This document shows, piece after piece, positions 6,422 to 9,025 of a stretch of 9,025 nucleotides of DNA. Each line of letters begins with the position of its first letter. Positions within the stretch are counted from its first letter, which is position 1. Made by a program: the position numbers and the translations under genes. This DNA is from Aquabacterium sp. GTDB lineage: Bacteria; Pseudomonadota; Gammaproteobacteria; Burkholderiales; Burkholderiaceae_C. Where the stretch lies: NCBI GenBank assembly GCA_030654555.1, contig JAURXG010000103.1, positions 1-9,025 on the forward strand. The letters run 5' to 3'. The notes under the pieces were generated by a model. The model was not told where the DNA came from. It worked only from the letters and a program-made list of their open reading frames with translations, and searched no databases.

Positions 6422-8374
6422 TCACCCGGTTCTCAGCCCAGCCTTCGCCTCGCCGGCGCTCTCGAAGATGTGCGGCGCCACGCCGCGCGCGGCCAGCGCC
6501 GGGCCCAGCTTGGCGCGCAGGAAGCCCGAGGTGGTGTAACGCGTCACCGCCAGGTAGTGGCGGTCGACCAGCACCCGCACCATCGCCGCCCAGTCGTCGG
6601 CCACGTCGGGGTCGAGCGCGAAGTGGTCGTAGTTGACGACGGCATAGACCTTCTGCCCCAGCGGCGCCAGCTGCCGCTCGATGGCGCCGCGCACCGCCTC
6701 CACGTCAAAGCGGTTCTTCACCGACAGGTGTTCGAAGTTGATGAACATCGTGTTCTGCGCGGCGTCGAAGTGAAAGCGATCGGCCAGCGGCAGCATCAGC
6801 AATCGCGCGCGCAGGCCCATCGCCTCGTCGCGGAAGATCGCCGCGTCCATCAGCGGCAGCGGCGCCTCGATCACCGGCGCAAAGGCCATCGCGTCGAGGA
6901 TGTCGCGTTGCAGGTCGATGCCCGGCGCCACCTCCAGCAGCGCCAGGCCAAGCGCGTGCAGGCCGAAGACGCAGCGCTCGGTGACGTACAGCACGCGCTG
7001 GCCGCGGCGCAGCGCCTCGCGGCCCGAGAAGGTGCGGTGCTCGACCTCCTTGACGAACTTGCGGTGGCCCTTGCCGCCGGTCTTGTCGTCGGCGGCAAAG
7101 CTGCCGACGAAGACCACGGTGCGCGCGTTCTGGCTGATGTTGATGAAGCCGCCCGCCCCCGCCAGCCGCTTGCCGAACTTGCTGACGTTGACATTGCCCT
7201 CGGCATCGGCCTGCGCCAGGCCGAGGAAGGCGATGTCCAGCCCGCCGCCGTCGTAGAAGTCGAACTGGTAGGGCTGGTCGATGATGGCCTGGGTGTTGAC
7301 CGCGGCGCCGAAGTTCAGCCCGCCGGCCGGGATGCCGCCGATCACGCCGGGCTCGGCGGTCAGCGTGATCAGGTCGATCACCCGCTCCTCGGCCGCCACC
7401 GCGGCCACGCCCTCGGGCATGCCTATCCCTAAGTTCACCACCTGGTTGGGGCGCAGTTCCAGCGCGGCGCGGCGGGCGATGGTCTTGCGCGCGCCCGGCG
7501 CCATCGGCTGCACCTCGCTCGCGGGCACGCGCACCTCGCCGGCAAAGGCCGCGCTGTAGGGCTCGGCAAAGGTCTGCGGGTGGTACTCGGGCTTCTCGGC
7601 CACCACCACGCAATCGACCAGCACGCCGGGGATCTTGACCTGGCGCGGATTCAGCGAATGCGCCTCGGCCAGCCGCTCGACCTGCACGATGATGATGCCG
7701 CCCGAATTGCGCGCCGCCATCGCGATGGCCAGCGCCTCCAGCGTCAGCGCCTCGCGCTCCATCGTGACGTTGCCGTCGGTGTCGGCCGTGGTGCCGCGGA
7801 TGAAGGCCACGTCGATGGCGAAGGCCTTGTAGAACAGGTAGTCCTCGCCGTCGATGGGCATCAGCCGCACCCGCTCGGTGGTGCTGCGCTCGTTGATGGC
7901 CCCGCCGCCGTGGCGCGGATCGACGAAGGTGCCCAGCCCCACCTTGCTGAGGTGCCCGGGCTTGCCGGCGGCGATGTCGCGGAACAGGTGCGAGATCACG
8001 CCCTGCGGCAGGTTCCAGGCCTCGATGTCGCCGGCCACCGCCAGCTTCTGCAGCGCCGGCACCAGGCCCCAGTGGCCGCCGATCACCCGCCCCACCAAGC
8101 CGGCATGGCCCAGGTGGTTGAGGCCGCGGTGGGCGCCGTCACCCTGGCCGGCGGCATACACCAGGCCCAGGTGGCGCGGCGTGCCGCTGGCCAGGAAGCG
8201 CGATTCCAGCGCCACCGCCAGGTTCTCGGCGAAGCCGATGCCGACGAAGCCGCCGGTGGCCAGCATGTCGTCATCGGCCAGCAGCGCCACCGCCTCGGCG
8301 GCGGTGACGACCTTGCCCTTGCCGGCGCTGCGCAGCGCCAGCATGCGCTCATGGGCGTGGGACGGAGCGGCCAT
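6422..8374 (-). CDS. Acyl-CoA:acetate/3-ketoacid (propionate) CoA-transferase, fused alpha-beta, with C-terminal extension
   Basis: 650 residues; family I CoA-transferase of the Pct / YdiF type, which moves CoA between short-chain acyl-CoAs and free acids through a glutamyl-CoA intermediate. The N-terminal half (about 20-270) has ATGGFVGIGFAENLAVALE (39-57) and VGLGTFVDPRHGGGAINER (145-163). The second half (about 295-515) has NLGIGMPEGVA (314-324) and ITLTAEPGVIGGIPAGG (336-352), where Glu341 is the expected catalytic residue, then LNFGAAVN (353-360). Characterised Pct/YdiF proteins are about 520-545 residues; here roughly 130 more follow from about 520, including MFINFEHLSVKNR (543-555), VYAVVNYDHFAL (576-587) and VTRYTTSGFLRAKLG (610-624). 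ATG at 8374 was chosen because AGGAGG sits six bases before it; the ATG seven codons upstream has none. The preferred acyl substrate cannot be read from the sequence. No linked beta-oxidation, acyl-CoA or polyhydroxyalkanoate gene is visible. Confidence 0.9.
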   Translation of the reverse strand: MAAPSHAHERMLALRSAGKGKVVTAAEAVALLADDDMLATGGFVGIGFAENLAVALESRFLASGTPRHLGLVYAAGQGDGAHRGLNHLGHAGLVGRVIGGHWGLVPALQKLAVAGDIEAWNLPQGVISHLFRDIAAGKPGHLSKVGLGTFVDPRHGGGAINERSTTERVRLMPIDGEDYLFYKAFAIDVAFIRGTTADTDGNVTMEREALTLEALAIAMAARNSGGIIIVQVERLAEAHSLNPRQVKIPGVLVDCVVVAEKPEYHPQTFAEPYSAAFAGEVRVPASEVQPMAPGARKTIARRAALELRPNQVVNLGIGMPEGVAAVAAEERVIDLITLTAEPGVIGGIPAGGLNFGAAVNTQAIIDQPYQFDFYDGGGLDIAFLGLAQADAEGNVNVSKFGKRLAGAGGFINISQNARTVVFVGSFAADDKTGGKGHRKFVKEVEHRTFSGREALRRGQRVLYVTERCVFGLHALGLALLEVAPGIDLQRDILDAMAFAPVIEAPLPLMDAAIFRDEAMGLRARLLMLPLADRFHFDAAQNTMFINFEHLSVKNRFDVEAVRGAIERQLAPLGQKVYAVVNYDHFALDPDVADDWAAMVRVLVDRHYLAVTRYTTSGFLRAKLGPALAARGVAPHIFESAGEAKAGLRTG

Positions 8375-8380
8375 GCAGTA

Positions 8381-8386
8381 CCTCCT
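8381..8386 (-). promoter_or_regulatory. Strong ribosome binding site of the CoA-transferase gene
   Basis: On the minus strand the bases read AGGAGG, a full Shine-Dalgarno core, six bases before the ATG at 8374. It is the best ribosome binding site in the window and decides the start over the upstream in-frame ATG at 8395. Confidence 0.85.
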
Positions 8387-8422
8387 GCCAGCCAACGCGG
8401 CGGCACAACGGCGTTTTTACCC

Positions 8423-8446
8423 CGCGCCCGGCGCGCGGCGGGCGCG
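8423..8446 (-). terminator. GC hairpin after the metallopeptidase gene
   Basis: CGCGCCCG and CGGGCGCG pair perfectly over eight bases around an eight-base GC loop, starting 11 bases after the metallopeptidase stop in the minus direction. The downstream bases are GGGTAAAAACG, with no U tract, so it would be at best a weak or attenuating terminator between the two same-strand genes. Confidence 0.4.
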
Positions 8447-8457
8447 TCAGCGCAAGC

Positions 8458-9025
8458 TCACAGCGCGCGTGCGTCGAAGGTGTTGCATTCGGCCATGCGG
8501 CCGCCGCCCAGCCCGCGCTTGAACCACGACACCCGCTGCGCGCTCGTGCCATGGGTGAAGCTCTCGGGCCGGATCGCACCCGACGACTGGCGCTGCAGCT
8601 GGTCGTCGCCGATCTGCGCCGCGGCGTTCAGCGCCTCTTCCACGTCGCCCTGCTCCAGCACCTGGCGTGAACGGTGCGCATGGTGCGCCCACACGCCGGC
8701 CAGGCAATCGGCCTGCAGTTCCAGCCGCACCGACAGCGCGTTCTGGCGCGCCTCGGGGATACGGCCGCGCTGGGCGTCCACCTTCTCGGTGATGCCCAGC
8801 AGGTGCTGCACATGGTGGCCCACCTCGTGGGCGATGACATAGGCCTGCGCGAAGTCGCCGGGCGCGCCCAACCGGTCGCGCAGCGTCTGGTAGAAGGCCA
8901 GGTCGATGTAGACCTTCTGGTCGCCCGGGCAGTAGAACGGCCCCATCGCCGTCTGCCCGGTGCCGCAGGCCGTGGGCGTGGCACCGCGGAACAGCACCAG
9001 CTTGGGCTGCTGGTAGGCGCCGCCC
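8458..9025 (-). CDS. ypfJ: YpfJ-family neutral zinc metallopeptidase, C-terminal part
   Basis: Partial: 188 residues including the natural C-terminus; the N-terminus lies beyond the right edge. The frame is open to the edge (visible start GGAYQQPKLVLFRGATP), so the GTG at 8997 is an internal valine, not a start. Key features, numbered from the edge: TACGTGQTAMGPFYCPGDQKVYIDLAF (18-44), characteristic of the family; YVIAHEVGHHVQHLLGI (62-78) with the HExxH zinc-binding motif at 66-70 (His66, catalytic Glu67, His70); and RLELQADCLAGVWAH (100-114), where Glu102 is a plausible third ligand. The C-terminus contains GTSAQRVSWFKRGL and ends ECNTFDARAL. The cysteines at 20, 32, 107 and 180 suggest disulfides, which fits the usual N-terminal membrane anchor and extracytoplasmic domain, although that anchor is not visible here. 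E. coli YpfJ is about 287 residues, so about 100 are missing. The physiological substrate is unknown. Confidence 0.92.
   Translation of the reverse strand, partial: GGAYQQPKLVLFRGATPTACGTGQTAMGPFYCPGDQKVYIDLAFYQTLRDRLGAPGDFAQAYVIAHEVGHHVQHLLGITEKVDAQRGRIPEARQNALSVRLELQADCLAGVWAHHAHRSRQVLEQGDVEEALNAAAQIGDDQLQRQSSGAIRPESFTHGTSAQRVSWFKRGLGGGRMAECNTFDARAL

Larger units (their letters stand above)
8375..8457. other. Intergenic spacer between metallopeptidase and CoA-transferase genes
   Basis: 83 bases with no gene. Read on the minus strand from the metallopeptidase stop, it contains a GC hairpin (8423-8446), then GTAAAAACG (around 8412-8420), the only AT-rich patch and a weak -10 candidate, then the Shine-Dalgarno of the CoA-transferase. 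Whether the two genes share a transcript cannot be decided from the sequence. Confidence 0.5.

Noticed and set aside
6410..7432. Plus-strand frame of 340 codons, and another at 7580-8842, opposite the CoA-transferase
   Set aside because: Antisense readings of a strongly supported gene; no ribosome binding site or domain, and composition rich in Asp/Val/His/Gln/Arg.
8995..8997. GTG as start of a 179-residue metallopeptidase
   Set aside because: The frame continues to the window edge and the upstream residues (YQQPKLVLFRG) match the family, so this GTG is an internal valine and the gene is truncated only by the window.
1..9025. Mobile elements, CRISPR arrays, tRNA or rRNA genes, riboswitches and defence genes
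   Set aside because: I looked for direct-repeat/spacer patterns, transposase motifs, terminal inverted repeats and RNA gene signatures by eye and saw none.

Overview
The window is very GC-rich chromosomal DNA, with strong G/C preference at third codon positions. The gene content fits a beta-proteobacterium of the order Burkholderiales, probably in the Rubrivivax / Leptothrix / Ideonella neighbourhood. This is judged from the hemC-hemD-hemX-hemY cluster divergent from ppc and from protein wording typical of that group. No rRNA, tRNA, CRISPR array, insertion sequence, integrase or phage gene was seen, and base composition does not change visibly along the window.

Left part (1-3325, all minus strand): a tetrapyrrole block read right to left as hemC (porphobilinogen deaminase), hemD (uroporphyrinogen-III synthase), hemX (membrane-anchored HemX-like protein) and the first 91 codons of hemY, which runs off the left edge. 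Gaps are 39, 46 and 17 bases, so this is almost certainly one operon. HemC and HemD perform consecutive steps from porphobilinogen to uroporphyrinogen III; HemX and HemY are membrane proteins associated with the pathway whose biochemical roles are less clear.

Centre (3326-6330): a 125-base divergent control region, then ppc on the plus strand, encoding a full-length 959-residue phosphoenolpyruvate carboxylase that makes oxaloacetate to refill the TCA cycle. The divergent region has a good extended -10 for ppc, a 12-base perfect palindrome near the predicted ppc transcription start, and a -10-like GATAAT so close to the hemC ATG that hemC mRNA may be nearly leaderless.

Right part (6331-9025): ppc converges on a minus-strand gene for a family I CoA-transferase of the propionate CoA-transferase / YdiF type, with alpha and beta halves fused and an extra C-terminal region of about 130 residues. 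The 91 bases between the two stop codons hold a long interrupted hairpin that looks like a shared terminator and probably a dispersed intergenic repeat. Upstream of the CoA-transferase, on the same strand, lies the C-terminal part of a YpfJ-type zinc metallopeptidase that runs off the right edge.

This is mostly ordinary core metabolism. I did not find a convincing undescribed system. The points most worth following up are the C-terminal extension of the CoA-transferase, the hairpin element at 6370-6406, and the compact hemC/ppc control region. Many very long open frames overlap these genes on the other strand or in other frames; they are treated as GC-rich artefacts.
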